Source: Macrolepiota albuminosa (lineage: Eukaryota; Basidiomycota; Agaricomycetes; Agaricales; Agaricaceae). Taken from it: a DNA stretch of 64,000 bases. Positions 11,702 to 23,362 of this stretch are shown here, piece after piece (the stretch's first letter is position 1; every line of letters begins with the position of its first letter). Position numbers and translations under genes: made by a program. The DNA is taken from positions 2,472,468 to 2,536,467 of the forward strand of contig JAMWFC010000054.1 in the NCBI GenBank assembly GCA_027475525.1, written 5' to 3'. Under the pieces are notes generated by a model. It saw only the letters and a list, made by a program, of their open reading frames with translations, was not told the DNA's origin and did no database searches.

Positions 11702-13774
11702 CTATTCATGGTGCTCATTGCCTGGGGATATGGCCCTAGCGGAGGAAAGGTGGATGCCATAAGAAGGCAAGTACCTCCAGCGGCGACAGCACTCGCCCTG
11801 AGCCACTAAGGTCCCTTTGGACTCAGGCGTGGTGGAGGACTCGCAAGTACTGGGGAAGGAAGAGAGGCTATGAGGAGGGGTAAGAGATGGGGTAATAGGA
11901 AGGGCAACAGGAGAGGCACTAGCTGTGACAGGCTCAGGAGCAGGGGTAGCGCCAGCAACAGACATTACGACATCTTCGGCGGGAGGGATATTCACGATGA
12001 CAGGAAGCAAAGGAGTAGGGGACCTGGCAACAAAGAAGTTAGCGCAACCTAACAAGGAAAACTTGAAGACTACGCACTGATTACTACTGAGGCCACTCTG
12101 ATAAGGGTTAGCGGCAATAGGGGGAGTAAGGCGAAGCAGAAGAGCACATACTGCCAACAGCGCATTGGTGTCGACTACAGGCCCAGCCTCATCGTCATCC
12201 TTGCCCTCAGCATCCCTCTCGGTATTCTCGCCTTTATCAGTAGATGACTTGGTAGAAGACAAGACCACGGGAGTAGCAGGCGCTAGCTCCCAGCACTTAC
12301 CGGGACTCTTGCCAGGAGAGGCGACAATGGGCTTACACTTCAAAGAGACAGGATGATGGGGAGAGTGGACAAAGGGGGCCGCCATGGTGGTATCATCTTG
12401 GGTGATGGGAAGCGCTAGGCTTGCAGCGCTAATCACAGTGGGCTGACGAGTAGCAGCCAGATCGCGTTGCTGCAGCACAAAGACCCAGGCATTACAAACT
12501 AAGACTGCGCATTTGTAATTGTGTTGCATAATAGTGTCCCTACCACGTTCACGAGTACGAATCCCATTGAAGGCACAACCCCGTTTCAGCGCATTGCAGC
12601 GGTAGCAGGGGAGAGAGGCGGTAGGAAACCAGCAACCCTTGGGATCGTTCTCAGACCAGCATTTATTGCACTGAGAAAGAAGTTAGCAATGTCATCAACC
12701 TTTCAGGGACGAACAAGCACTTACCATGCCAATCTTTGCCCTAAAGGCGCGGCGCTCCACGGGTGCCACCGTAACCTTCTTCTTAGCGCCGAGTACTTGG
12801 ATACCAGCCAGGAGGCCAGTATCAATGATGGTAGTATCGTGACGAAGGCACAGCAAAACACGGAGCTCTGCATTGGTAAACATAGTTTGGTTGGGCGCCT
12901 AAGGAGGGCTCGATCAGGTGCTAGAGACAAGCGATCTTAAAAGGAAAACACTTACAACATATAAAGGGGCAACATGAGCAGGAAGATTGATCTGAGAAGC
13001 AAAGTTAGTAGAAGAACTAGAGGCAGGAAAACAAGGATGCACAGTACATTTAGGAGGGCTAGCAAGAGCAGGAGGCACGTGATTAATAACAACGGCAAAG
13101 TTACGGGGGGGAAGGCAAGAAATAGTATGGGTAGGTCTGGGCCGGGGCTCACTGGCAGTAATGGCAATCTGTTTGATGGCCGAATGAGGAGGCACAGTAT
13201 GAGCAGGAGAAGCATTGCCACAAAAAGGACTACCAAGAACGGGAGGAGGCAGAACAGAAACAGGAGCAGCAGGCGTGGCCGGAGCGGAAGGAATGGTAGG
13301 GGCTGACAGGGCACTAGAAAGACTGGCAACGGTGGGCGACGTAGCAACTGACTACTCAGGGTTAACATGGAAAATGTGAGGAAGAAGAGGAGGGAACTCA
13401 CTTCGCCAACCTCGGTACTAGCCAGCAGGGCATCAATCTTATTGGACAGAGAAGGAGCCTAGTATGGGCGCTGAACCTTAGCGCCATGAATCCAAAATCA
13501 AACCTAAAAACTTACGAATAAGCCCGCAAACGGTAGTAACCAATCGGCACCCTCATATTCGCAGTACTGAGCCATGCACCATTCATGAACCTCGACGCCC
13601 CCATGCCCAGGAACTGTCAGAGCTGCGGACCACGAGCCAGTGCTGATAGAGTTGCATAATGCCAGGGACGGTTTGTAGCGCATCGGTGGGACCTACAGAC
13701 TTAGCGCAATCAAATAAATAGGAGGCCTTAGCCAGGAAATTGCAGAGAGCAGAGGCATCAAAAGGAGTGGACAT
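11702..13774 (-). CDS. Multi-exon antisense gene with Zn2Cys6-like cysteine cluster, inside Gy-A
   Basis: Five exons can be joined on the minus strand: 13,774-13,516 (ATG, MSTPFDASALCNFL), 13,458-13,402, 13,351-12,956, 12,898-12,725 and 12,670-11,702. The four introns are 50-57 nt with GTAAGT or GTGAGT donors and TAG or CAG acceptors. The intron at 12,671-12,724 contains a GCTAAC branch-like site. Exons 2-5 are 57, 396, 174 and 969 nt, all multiples of three and stop-free. Exon 1 needs a one-base shift near 13,610. The protein has a Pro/Ser/Ala-rich middle and a cluster CNKC-x8-C-x8-CYRC-x6-C across the last junction, close to fungal Zn2Cys6 spacing (CX2C...CX2CX6C). A long low-complexity tail follows. 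A nucleic-acid-binding role is inferred only from the cysteines. Confidence 0.6.
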
Positions 13775-13908
13775 GCTGAAAAGATGGGAAGGAAAACATG
13801 AGAAGGTGAAGTGCTGAAAACAACTTTTATAAGGCGCCGGCGGCATCATACGGACTGTAGCACAGTCAAATTAACAACGGCGTTTGACTGAGGACAGTCA
13901 ATTTTTCA

Positions 13909-13920
13909 GTTGGGGGGAGA
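13909..13920 (+). other. Polypurine tract of Gy-A
   Basis: TTGGGGGGAGA directly abuts the 3' LTR start (TGATAGG at 13,921), the expected site for plus-strand priming. Confidence 0.65.
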
Positions 13921-14993
13921 TGATAGGCTTCTACTCAGACTGAGTGCATCAAGGGACATTATAGGCCAACCAACACTTGATGTACTCAGGACTCTAGCGA
14001 TCAGTTGGGAATATAGAGCAGCTCTAGCTCTGGCAACCTACTACAGGATTTAGACATTTATCCTAACCCCTAGCTACCAAGCCTTCAGCACACTCCATTC
14101 ACCTATTCCAGGGACAAAGAAGGCTCATAACGTATAGCACTAACACGATGGCGGGAGAGGACTCTAACTAAACCCCGATCACTTCCAGAAGGAGCCAGCA
14201 GCAGGCGCTGCCATTTGATGAGGCACTTCAATCAGAAGTCTAAAAGGATCAATGATGGCGGCACTGGATATACTTAAATCTGACATCTGGACCTGTCAGA
14301 AACTGATACAATGTGTAGCGCTGACATTAGCACTCACGGCGTCTGTCAAGGATTTTCCGACCATACCCCAGAACAGCCTGGCCAATCGGAGTTATAATAA
14401 AAGTGAGCAGACTCATGCAATTCTAAGCCAATATAGAGTCGCCGCTGGTCGCTGTGGGTCATAACGCCGTTGGTCGCCATCATCCATGTGCAAAAGGTCG
14501 CCGTTGACAGGTTGCCGTTAGAGGAAACCACGAGGAGAGGCGCTAGGAGGTAGCGCCGCAGATGGACTTGTATCTTGGCAAACACGGTAGCGCATAGTAT
14601 ATAAAATAGCTACTTTACATGTATATAACAACAAATCGTAACCCCTTGCACACAGACAGTTACACTCAGCGTTCAAATCACGCTAGCCTCCTTTGACTTC
14701 GTCACTAAGTCGGGCGCTAGCCTCATCTATCTTGTCTTCGTCATTTACAGTGCCATCTACAGGCCCAATACGCTGCGCTACTTGTCTTTTCTTCAATATC
14801 TTTGTTTAAACTACGATACTTACCGTCTGCCAGGTAGCCCCTGAAGTGCTATAACTTAGCGCATCATTTTATCACCTCCACTTGAGCACACTGGGACCCT
14901 GTCAGGACTCCTCACAACTATGCACGCCAGGCGCTGGAGACGGCGTTGTACTACGTATATGTCCAGCACACCCAACCCTAGTTGGCGTCATCA
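13921..14993 (+). repeat. Gy-A 3' LTR
   Basis: Same length and ends as 1,758-2,830. It is followed by ACGC (14,994-14,997), the second copy of the target duplication, and then by the continuation of Gy-B. Confidence 0.92.
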
Positions 14994-14997
14994 ACGC

Positions 14998-16495
14998 TGC
15001 TTGCTTCTGGCCATCATGCATCACACATCACAGCTCCCTCTATGCCAATTGATCGCGCATCCCACACGTGCAATCCAGGTATACAGTCCCCTGTCCACTA
15101 CTCAATGCCTCCCAGAACTTATCCCAGACACCCCAGAACCCAGAGGCCTGGCCCCATAGTACTTATAGCGTAGTTCCCCATTGTATTTGCTAGTCTTGAT
15201 ATTATCTTGAATTATTGCATGCCCTCTGCTTGATTGGTACACGCTGACTGGCATGCTTTGACTGGCATGCTTGAACAACTGCATGCTCTAAGTTTGGTAT
15301 GCACTTTGCAACTTGCAATTTGTTAACCCGGTCTTGTCTTAGAACCCCCAGTTCCTGACTCAACCACCTCCCAACCCTCAGCCTCTAAAAACCCAAAACC
15401 TCCAGACCAAGTTCCCTTCTCCGGGACCACCCCTTGTTCATGTCTTGAACTCCGAAAGCTCAGTCCAGAGTTCCAGACACCCAAGTACATGTAGATCAAG
15501 TCCGCCTCATAAGGGCATTGCTTTCTGGGAAAGCCCCTGACTCAGTGGAATCTGACATAATATCAAGACTCTCTCCTTACACCGTTCTTGATGGCTACGT
15601 ATACTCACATCTACTACCCCATGGGCTACCAGACCAACCCTTACGGACGTCCGGTTCCTGACTACTACTCTGCACAGACCCCCCGCCCTGCTTACCCACC
15701 TCTCCTGTACAAACCCCAACATCTCCACCACCACTAGGCCCCCGACCCGTCCCTCTACAACTTGGAGCCCTCAGCCAGCTGGGCCCCTCCACCCAACCTA
15801 GCCATGGCGCAACCTGTGGAAGCCCCCTCATACTGGAGCATCTCCAGAGGTCTACCAGAAAACCCACCCATCCTCAGTGGACCTTGCCCGATTTCCCCCA
15901 GCAAGAGCCCCTTTGCACTCACCCCCTACTATGGCTACCAACGCCCTGTTCCCCAACCCCACGGGCTCCCCAACTATGACTACCCCCCTCAACACTACCC
16001 AGCCACCACCCCACCTGCTCAGACCCCCCCCTCACCAATGGGACAACAATGCCTCGAGAAGTATGAACGGCAGCAGGATGAAGTGCTCTGCTCACTCAGG
16101 ATTTTGCCAGAGAACTTCGTGCAGCGGACAAGGGCACTACTCATGGAATTTGGACATGACGACTTCAAGGGCACCCTGGAAGACTGGGCCTATTGCTTGG
16201 TCAAATTTGGGGACCACCTCACACAAGGAGAATTCCCGAAACAGACCATGGTAAAGTACAGATGCAATACAATCCTCCATGAGGAGCTGCAGCAACTGCT
16301 CGGCGAAGTCCATGCGTCCCCCTCCCCTCGACCCCTCAACAACCCCATGGACCCGGGTCGCTCAATTCACATCTGACGGGAACCCCCAGAACCAGCCCTG
16401 GCAGCCCCCGCGATCCCAACTCCAGAGCAATGACAATGGGAAGAGCGACAAAACGCCTCAGCCATACTGCGGTCCCTCAACCTGACAGGAGGACA
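14998..16495 (+). mobile_element. Gy-B Gypsy element, LTR remainder and gag
   Basis: Resumes the LTR interrupted at 1,757; the LTR ends about 15,557 (TCTGACA). It aligns with the second Gy-B copy at 57,680-58,330. The alignment is lost at about 16,495, where Copia sequence begins, so the pol of this copy is absent. Confidence 0.7.
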
Positions 16496-16496
16496 T
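15591..16496 (+). pseudogene. Gy-B gag, truncated
   Basis: Starts MATYTHIYYPMGYQ and runs in one frame through a Pro/Tyr-rich N-terminus and a helical segment (FVQRTRALLMEFGHDDFKG, WAYCLVKFGDHLTQGEF) shared with the copy at 57,937. Two in-frame stops are present: TAG at 15,735 and TGA at 16,374. The reading enters Copia sequence at about 16,496. The downstream capsid and zinc knuckle seen in the second copy (near 59,960) are missing here. Confidence 0.65.
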
Positions 16497-16511
16497 TCTT
16501 CTTTTCCTGCA

Positions 16512-19475
16512 TTGAATTCTTATGATACACCGCCGACTTTCCAACATAATAGGACCTATAATTTGCCTTTTATGAATAGAAATGTTGTACCGTCATCACC
16601 TTCCCCGCATATATCTGTTAATTTGCATGCTCCAGCTCCACGTCAACCTCTTTTTCCACCCCCTTCTGTTCACACTTACTATTCTGATTCTGATAATGTT
16701 TCACGCCCAAATTTGGTCTACTCTCAACTGTCTGCTCCTGTTTCACACTCTCCTGCAGTTTTTCACTCCCCGCCTATTCAGGCGTTTAGGGCGAACTCTG
16801 TTCGTCCCGAAGATCTTCGACCTAATTCTATTCGCATGCCATCTCTTCAACCTGCTCAAATTCCTTTGCCCCCCTCACATACTGCTTCTTCGGTCATTAT
16901 TACACCCCATGTTGACAATCATCTTTGTACTTATCCTGCAACCCAAGATCATCTTTATGCTTTCCCCACTTTTCATGATAATTTATCTCATCATTCCTCT
17001 TCCTCGCCTTCATCTCACTCTGTGCATGAGAGGCCAGCTCAATTTTTGCCTCCACACATTGAACAAATTCTTCTCCACTTTCATCATCCTCAATTTGCTC
17101 CACCGCTCCACAATTTTAACAACGTGAATGCTCATCATGATCCTCCGCCACATCTTATTCCAAACCTTCATCCCTTACCCATTCCTCCTCTGCCACCTTT
17201 TCCCCCACCTCTGTGGCAATTGCATCCACGAACACCACGCATTACTGAAATTTCCTCTTCTGATGTCAAGTTACCTTCTTTAGCTACAGTTCCTCTCCTT
17301 CATTCATCTGTGGAATGGGTATCCTGGGAATCGGCGGTTACCCAAATCATCACAAGTATCGGATTACGAGGCCACATCTGTAGGATTCCAAACGTTGGCA
17401 ATCTTAGGGACCCAACTAGTCCGGTGGCTTTACCTCCCCCTTACAATTTTGATTCTACTCCTGAAGAAACGGATGCATACCATTTGTGCTGGCAGAATGA
17501 TGACATAGTCGAACATGTCATTGTTGGAAAGCTATCGCAAGAAATTCAAGATTCTCTTCCTCCCAAACGAGGTGGTCCCTTCAATCTTCCCGTACGTCCT
17601 GCCCACAAACTCCTTGCTTTTTTGCATGAGAGATTTGGAATTGGGAGCGCTTTAGTCGCCGAATTTACAAAATCCAAAGTCTTTGCGCTTATGGCTGCTC
17701 TAAACACAGTTCCCTTGTACATACAAGCATGGCGTACAGCTGTCCACCAGTTGAACAGGACATCCTGGGACTTCAGTCCATGGCAGAAGATACAAAAATT
17801 TATCGATGGTTTGCCAAACGGTGACCGCTGGTCTGTACTAAAGGAGGAGGTTTGACTCTCTTGGGAAACTGCTGGTCCCTGTGGTTCTTACGATTTCACT
17901 CAACTTGCAACCCGTGTAATGAATATGGATGCCAAACATCGTTGGCTGGCTCTAGCATCTAGACCCCGTGCTCCTCCGACTGCTATGCAAACTTCTTCTC
18001 TTCCAACCAGTTCTCAGTCGCCCAATTCTCCAAATCATAGTAACTCGACCACACTTGACTCAAATAATCCTTGTCCTCATATTACCTGCACAAATTGCAA
18101 TATGCACGGTCATACAATTGAGACGTGTTGGTCTAAGGGTGGTGGTATGGAAAATGGACAGGATACTACTCACTTGCGTCCTAAGGCTAATGTAGCTACT
18201 CTGGACACACAATGCATACCTATCCCGTTATCCTTTGTCGACAAGATTGATGAACAAAATGTCTCTGCTACTGTTACCTCCAACAATGACATTGATTTGA
18301 CTGCATATGTATCCCATGAGCCAGGTTTATCCTTGCCTCCTTACATGGCCTTCCTTCAATCTTCTTCACCTGTTGTTCTTGCGTCAATTTCAACCAAATT
18401 CAATTCAATACTGGATTCTGGCTGCATGACGCACATTCTCAAAGACCGCCACAATTTTTGGACATATGATACAGATCAGGCTGTACCTGTTGGTACTGCA
18501 AATTGTGGGATGCTGAACACGCTTGCACGTGGCCAAGCTCGTTTTTGGACACATGTAGGTGGTAAAAATGTCACCATTACTTTGGAGGATTGCCTCCACG
18601 CACCAGACGTACCAATAAATTTACTTTCGGTGGGCTCCATGGTGGAACACAATTTGAAACTTATCTTTGAACAGGGTTCCACATTGATCTTTTTTCCATC
18701 TTTGCATTTATCACTGTCTGATGACTCCATCAAGGCATCTGTTCATAATTGTTTCTCCTTCTTGTTCTGCAACTTTATTCTTCCCCTGCATATGTCTCCA
18801 CATTTGCCTATTGCCCTTCCTGTGCTGGTTTCACATTCATTTCCTTGACTCAACGTCACACCAGCACTGTGGCATGCTCATTTTGGTCATCCGGGTCAGG
18901 ATGTTATGAAGGCGATATTGACGAAGAACTATGCAACTGGGGTTGAATATGACGGATCTTTCACTGAAGACATATGCATCCCTTGTATTCTTGGTAAACG
19001 TCTGGCAAAACCATTTACTTATTTAAAACATTGTGCGTCTGCTGTGTGCGAACTACTACACATGGATTTGTGTGGTCCCTTTCTAGTTTCTTTTTCCAAT
19101 GGTCGTGCAAACCATTTTCATTCTATCCTTGACAATTACTTGAATTATGGCAGTACAGCTCTACTGTCATCTCGTCCTCAGGCTTTCATGCACTTCAAAA
19201 ATGTAGAGGCCTCTTGGGAATTAAAGTCTGGGAATTGTATTCACACAGTGCGTTCAGACAATGCAAAGGAGTTTGTCTCAGGAGAACTCCACCAATATTT
19301 GGTGTCTCAAGGGATTACTTATCAAATGACTGCACCCTACACGCATCAACAAAATGGCAAAGCCAAACGATATATCCAGACAATTAAGGACACTGCTCAA
19401 GCCATGAATGGCATGGTCTGGTCTTCCTATGTCTTTCTTGGGGGATGCTATTCTTACCGCACAATACCTGCGTAA
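16512..19475 (+). pseudogene. Copia gag, protease and integrase
   Basis: One frame with stops at 17,853 (TGA) and 18,846 (TGA). A long Pro/His/Ser-rich N-terminus (to about 17,280) precedes a UBN2-like gag (about 17,320-17,900). A CCHC knuckle, CTNCNMHGHTIETC, lies near 18,090. The protease motif is LDSGCMTH (about 18,410). A GAG-pre-integrase segment (LWHAHFGHPGQDV, CIPCILGK) leads to the integrase core with Asp in LHMDLCGP and RSDNAKEF. The third catalytic residue, expected Glu after QQNG-x-A, is Lys here (QQNGKAKR). A run of five G near 19,441 shifts the frame. Confidence 0.82.
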
Positions 19476-21859
19476 TCATATTCCCACCTCCACTTTGCCT
19501 TCTTTAATAACACCGTACGAAGTCATGAACAATACCAAACCAGATTTATCTTATCTTTGAGTATGGGGTTGTCGTTGTTTTGTTCTTTCTCCCAGTGAAA
19601 TTCAGACAAAGGGCTCCGGTTGGCGTTTCGAAGCTATTTTTGTCAGCTATGATGAAGATCGTTTGGGATGGCGAGTACATGATCTAAATGGGAAATACTT
19701 CTTTTCAAGGGATGTTGTTTTTGATGAATCAGTATCTGGTCATCTCTGTCCACACTCAGTCAGACAGATTATGTCTCCTCCGCCACCCCAATTGACACCA
19801 GATCTGGAATCCTCGGCGCCACTGTCTACTCATCCACTGACTCGTTCGACTTCTGCACCTCCTGTATCCTCTTCTGAGGATCCTCCAGGGTTGTCAGATC
19901 ATCCTGTTTCACCTCCAGTCACCTCCCCAGATTTAATACCACGTTGCGCTCGGAGAACTGTTGTTTCTACGGTTAAAGGACATGCTTATATTGAGGAGTT
20001 AACCACACATAATGAACATCTTATTTGTCTTTGTGCTGATTGTGCTGCGTGCACTGTGCTCCCTGACCAAAGTTTACCTGCTATCCTTGACTTTCAGTCC
20101 TTGATTGCTGCGACTAATTTTTTATCTTCTGCTGATGATGTTCACACACTGGAACTAGCTGCAGTTGCAGAATATAAGGCGCTAGCAACCTATGGACCAG
20201 ACCCTATTCCATTTTGGACTCAACAACCCTTGGACTTGTCCAAACCTCCCGATCATTACACCGAGACGATATGTTGTCCTAATGCAGACGTTTGGCATGC
20301 CACGATGCAATGCAAGATGGACAGTCTACGGTCCCAAGGAGTGTTTCAAGTTGCGTCTCTACCGAATGGTAGGAAACCTATAGGTGTTAGATGGGTCTAT
20401 GCATATAAATTGGACGCTGATGGGTCAATTATCCACAGTAAAGAAAAGGCTCGACTCGTTGCACAAGGGTTCAGTCAACACCCAGAGGATTATGGATCAA
20501 CTTATGCTCCTGTGGCAAAACTTACCAGCATCCGGATCACTCTTGCTTATGCTGCAAAATTTGATTTTCATCTCTTTACATTTGATGTTAAAACCACTTT
20601 CTTAAACACCCCACTTTTTCACAAAGTATACTGCAAACAGGTACTGGGCTTCCCTGAAGCAGATCCGGCAATCTGTTATCAACTACTTTGTGCCTTATAC
20701 GGACTCAAACAGTCATCCCATGAATGGTACACCATTCTTTGCCAAGCCCTTGAAGACTTAGGTCTTACCCGCTGTGCAGTCGACCATGCTGTTTTCCTTG
20801 GTTACTTCAATGAACCACCAGACCCTTCAATCCCGATGCCTCTTGATGGTTCACAACTCTTCATCATTGTCTGCGTACATGTCAATGATGGACTGAACGC
20901 CACTAACTCCATTGCATTATACCACTGGCTCATGCGACGTCTCAATGAGCGCTTTGAAGTTGTTGATTCTGGGCCAACGACTCTTTATTTGGGTATCCAC
21001 GTCGACAGGGATCGTGACAAATGCAAGATCTGGCTTTCCCAGAAGAGTTTTATCACAGACCTTCTCTCCACATATAGCCTTCTTGAGGCAAAATCAACTG
21101 CTGTACCGCTTTACTATTCCCTTCATTTCCTCCCAGACCCACCACCTAACTCTTTCCCCGATATATCGGATGAAAACTTGAAATTGCATTATCAATGACT
21201 GGTTGGATCTATTCTTTACCTCAGTCTATGTATGCAGCCTGATCTTGCCTTCACGGCAATGAGTCTGGGTCAATACAATTCCTGCCTGACACGTTCTCAT
21301 CTCCTCGCTGCCAAAGGTGTCTCAGGCACAATCGACTATGCTCTTCTCTACAATTTTGATGACCCCGATATCCATCTGCCTGCCCATTTAATGATTCCCA
21401 TTTGTGGATGCTGATTGGGCTTCAGATCCATCGACTTGGCGCAGTGTTTTGGATTACGCTTTCTTTATGTTTTTTTCTCTCGTTTCTTGGTTATCTGTTC
21501 GTCAACAAACTGTCATGCTTTCTTTGACTGAGGCAGAATATATGGCAATGGCCCATGCTATGCATGAAGCGATCTGGATCCACTCACTTCTAATATCACT
21601 CTCCTTGCCGGTTCCTAAACCTTTTCCCCTAATATGCGATAACAAAAGCGCTATTGACATTGCGAAGTCGGATTCTACAACTTCCCATTCCAAGCATATT
21701 GACATCCGATTTCACTTCATTCAAGAACATTTTTCTTCCAGATCCTTTGAACCCACCTGGATTTCAACTTCAGACATGGTGGCGGACATCCTTACCAAAG
21801 CCTTACCACATGTGCTACATGATCGCTTTGTACTCGGTCTAGGCCTTGTTCGACATTGA
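19476..21859 (+). pseudogene. Copia reverse transcriptase and RNase H
   Basis: After the frameshift the frame continues (RNHIPTSTLPS), has TGA at 19,558 before VWGCRCF and TGA at 21,196 before LVGSILYL; both fit Arg codons. The polymerase shows KARLVAQGFSQ, FDVKTTFLN and LCALYGLKQSS. The catalytic box expected as YVDD reads HVND (about 20,880), losing one Asp by a GAT-to-AAT change. A second frameshift near 21,400 leads into RNase H (DADWASDPSTWRS, SLTEAEYMA, DNKSAIDIA, HIDIRFHFIQE, DILTKAL), ending GLGLVRH at 21,859. Confidence 0.85.
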
Positions 21860-21907
21860 ACTCCTCTCCTTTTTACCCATGGTTTTTCCCTTCTGCGGCG
21901 ATGGGGT

Positions 21908-22184
21908 TGTGTTGGACTGAACTAGTCATATTTAGGTCCCCGCATCTGAAAAATCACGTGACTATATGCTATTTAGATCATTTGGTCATGCTTATTAGCC
22001 TCAGTTGTCTTCTACATCTTGACATGACACTGAGGCTGTAAGTTACTATCCTCTTGTTACCAAATACTTATACTTACGGACCATATCATTGTACAGTTAC
22101 TCTTTGTTCATATTTGCATAGGTACAATAATCTTAGTTGTCTTCTACATCTTGACATGACACTGAGGCTTTACTCTTTGTTTGT
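21908..22184 (+). repeat. Partial 3' LTR of the Copia element
   Basis: Begins TGTGTTGGAC after a purine tract. It contains a 39-nt near-duplicate segment (about 21,998 and 22,130), the first copy of which is framed by AGCCTCAGT/ACTGAGGCT and could fold as a 9-bp stem. The 3' end is lost at the solo LTR. Confidence 0.5.
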
Positions 22185-23269
22185 TGATGATGCCAACTGT
22201 GGTTGGATGCGCTGGACATATACGCAGTACAACGCCATCTCCAGTGCTTGGCGTGCGTAGTTGTGAGGAGTCCTGACAGGGTCCCAGTGTGCTCAAGTGG
22301 AGGTGGTAAAACGATGCGCTAGATTATAGCGCTTCGGGGGCTACCTGGCAGACGGTAAGCATCGTAGTTTAGACAAAGATATTGAAGAAAAGATGAGTAG
22401 CGCAGCGTATTGTGCCCATAGGTGGCACCGTAAATGACAAAGATGAGGTAGATGAGGCTAGCACCTGACTTAGTGATGAAGTCAAAGGAAGCTAGTGCGA
22501 TTTGAATGCTAAGGGTAACTGTGTGCTCAAGGGGTTACGATTCGTTGTTATATACATGTAAAGTAGCTATTTTATATACTATGCGCTATCGTGTTTGCCA
22601 AGATACAAGTCCATCTGCGGTGCTACCTCCTAGCGCCTCTCCTTGTGGTTTCCTCTAACGGCGACCTGTCAACAGCAACCTGTCAACGGCGACCTTTTGC
22701 ACATGGCTGATGGCAACCAACAGCGTTATGACCCACGGCGACCAGCGGCGACTCTATATTGACTTAGCATTGTACGAGTCTGCTCACTTTTACTATAACT
22801 CCGATTGGCCAGGCTGTTCCAGGATATGGTCAGAAAATCCTCAACAGACGCCGTGAGCGCTAATGTCAGCGCTACACATTGTATCAGTTCCTGACAGGTC
22901 CAGATGTCGGATTTAAGTATATCCAGTGCCGCCGTCATTGATCCTTTTAGACTTCTGATTGAAGTGCCTCGTCAAATGGCAGCGCCTGCTGCTGGCTCCT
23001 TCTGGAAGTGATCGGGGTTTAGTTAGAGTCCTCTCCCGCCGTCGTGTTAGCGCTATACGTTATGAGCCTCCTTTGTCCTTGGGATAGGTGAATGGAGTGT
23101 GCTGAAGGCTTGGTAGCTAGGGGTTAGGATAAATGTCTAAATCCTGTAGTAGGTTGCCAGAGCTAGAGCTGCTCTATATTCCCAACTGGTTGCTAGAGTC
23201 CTGAGTACGTCAAGTGTCGGTTGGCCTATAATATCTCTTGATGCGCTCAGTCTGAGTAGAAGCCTATCA
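22185..23269 (-). repeat. Solo LTR of the Gy-A family
   Basis: Inverted copy of the Gy-A LTR across its full length (about 1,085 bp): TGATGATGCC at 22,185 corresponds to the LTR 3' end and AGCCTATCA at 23,269 to its 5' end, with the TATA region in between. No gag or pol adjoins either side, so it is a solo LTR, probably from LTR-LTR recombination. No clear target duplication was found. Confidence 0.85.
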
Positions 23270-23362
23270 TCATATCTGCATAGATCCAGGACTACATACA
23301 ATATGTGGCAAGAAGACATGTTACTATGGTTGATGAATTTCTGATCATTTAAAACATCAATT

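Larger units (their letters stand above)
1758..14993 (+). mobile_element. Gy-A, full-length Ty3/Gypsy LTR retrotransposon (13.2 kb)
   Basis: Two direct LTRs of equal length (1,073 bp) bound an interior with gag, protease, reverse transcriptase, RNase H and integrase in Gypsy order. A candidate primer-binding site follows the 5' LTR and a purine tract precedes the 3' LTR. The 4-bp ACGC occurs at 1,754-1,757 and again at 14,994-14,997, as expected for a target-site duplication inside the older Gy-B LTR. All sense genes are broken by stops. About 4.7 kb between pol and the 3' LTR is non-pol sequence with antisense coding exons, making it much longer than a standard Gypsy element. Confidence 0.9.
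16496..22184 (+). mobile_element. Ty1/Copia retrotransposon, decayed, no 5' LTR seen
   Basis: Domain order gag - zinc knuckle - protease - integrase - reverse transcriptase - RNase H identifies Copia. The 5' side joins Gy-B gag with no LTR visible. The 3' side has a purine-rich GATGGGGT followed by TGTGTTGG at 21,908, a likely LTR start that is cut by the solo LTR at 22,185. Two frameshifts and several stops make it non-functional. Confidence 0.8.

Noticed and set aside
12952..13401. Leucine-rich 149-residue minus-strand ORF that looks like a membrane protein
   Set aside because: It is the out-of-frame reading of the Pro/Ala/Ser-rich exon 3 of the antisense gene, whose correct frame has clean splice sites.
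16582..17127. 181-residue Leu/Ile/Phe-rich ORF
   Set aside because: Shadow frame of the Copia gag N-terminus.
22185..23269. Solo LTR as one end of a large Gy-A element spanning the window
   Set aside because: It is inverted relative to both Gy-A LTRs and no gag or pol adjoins it.
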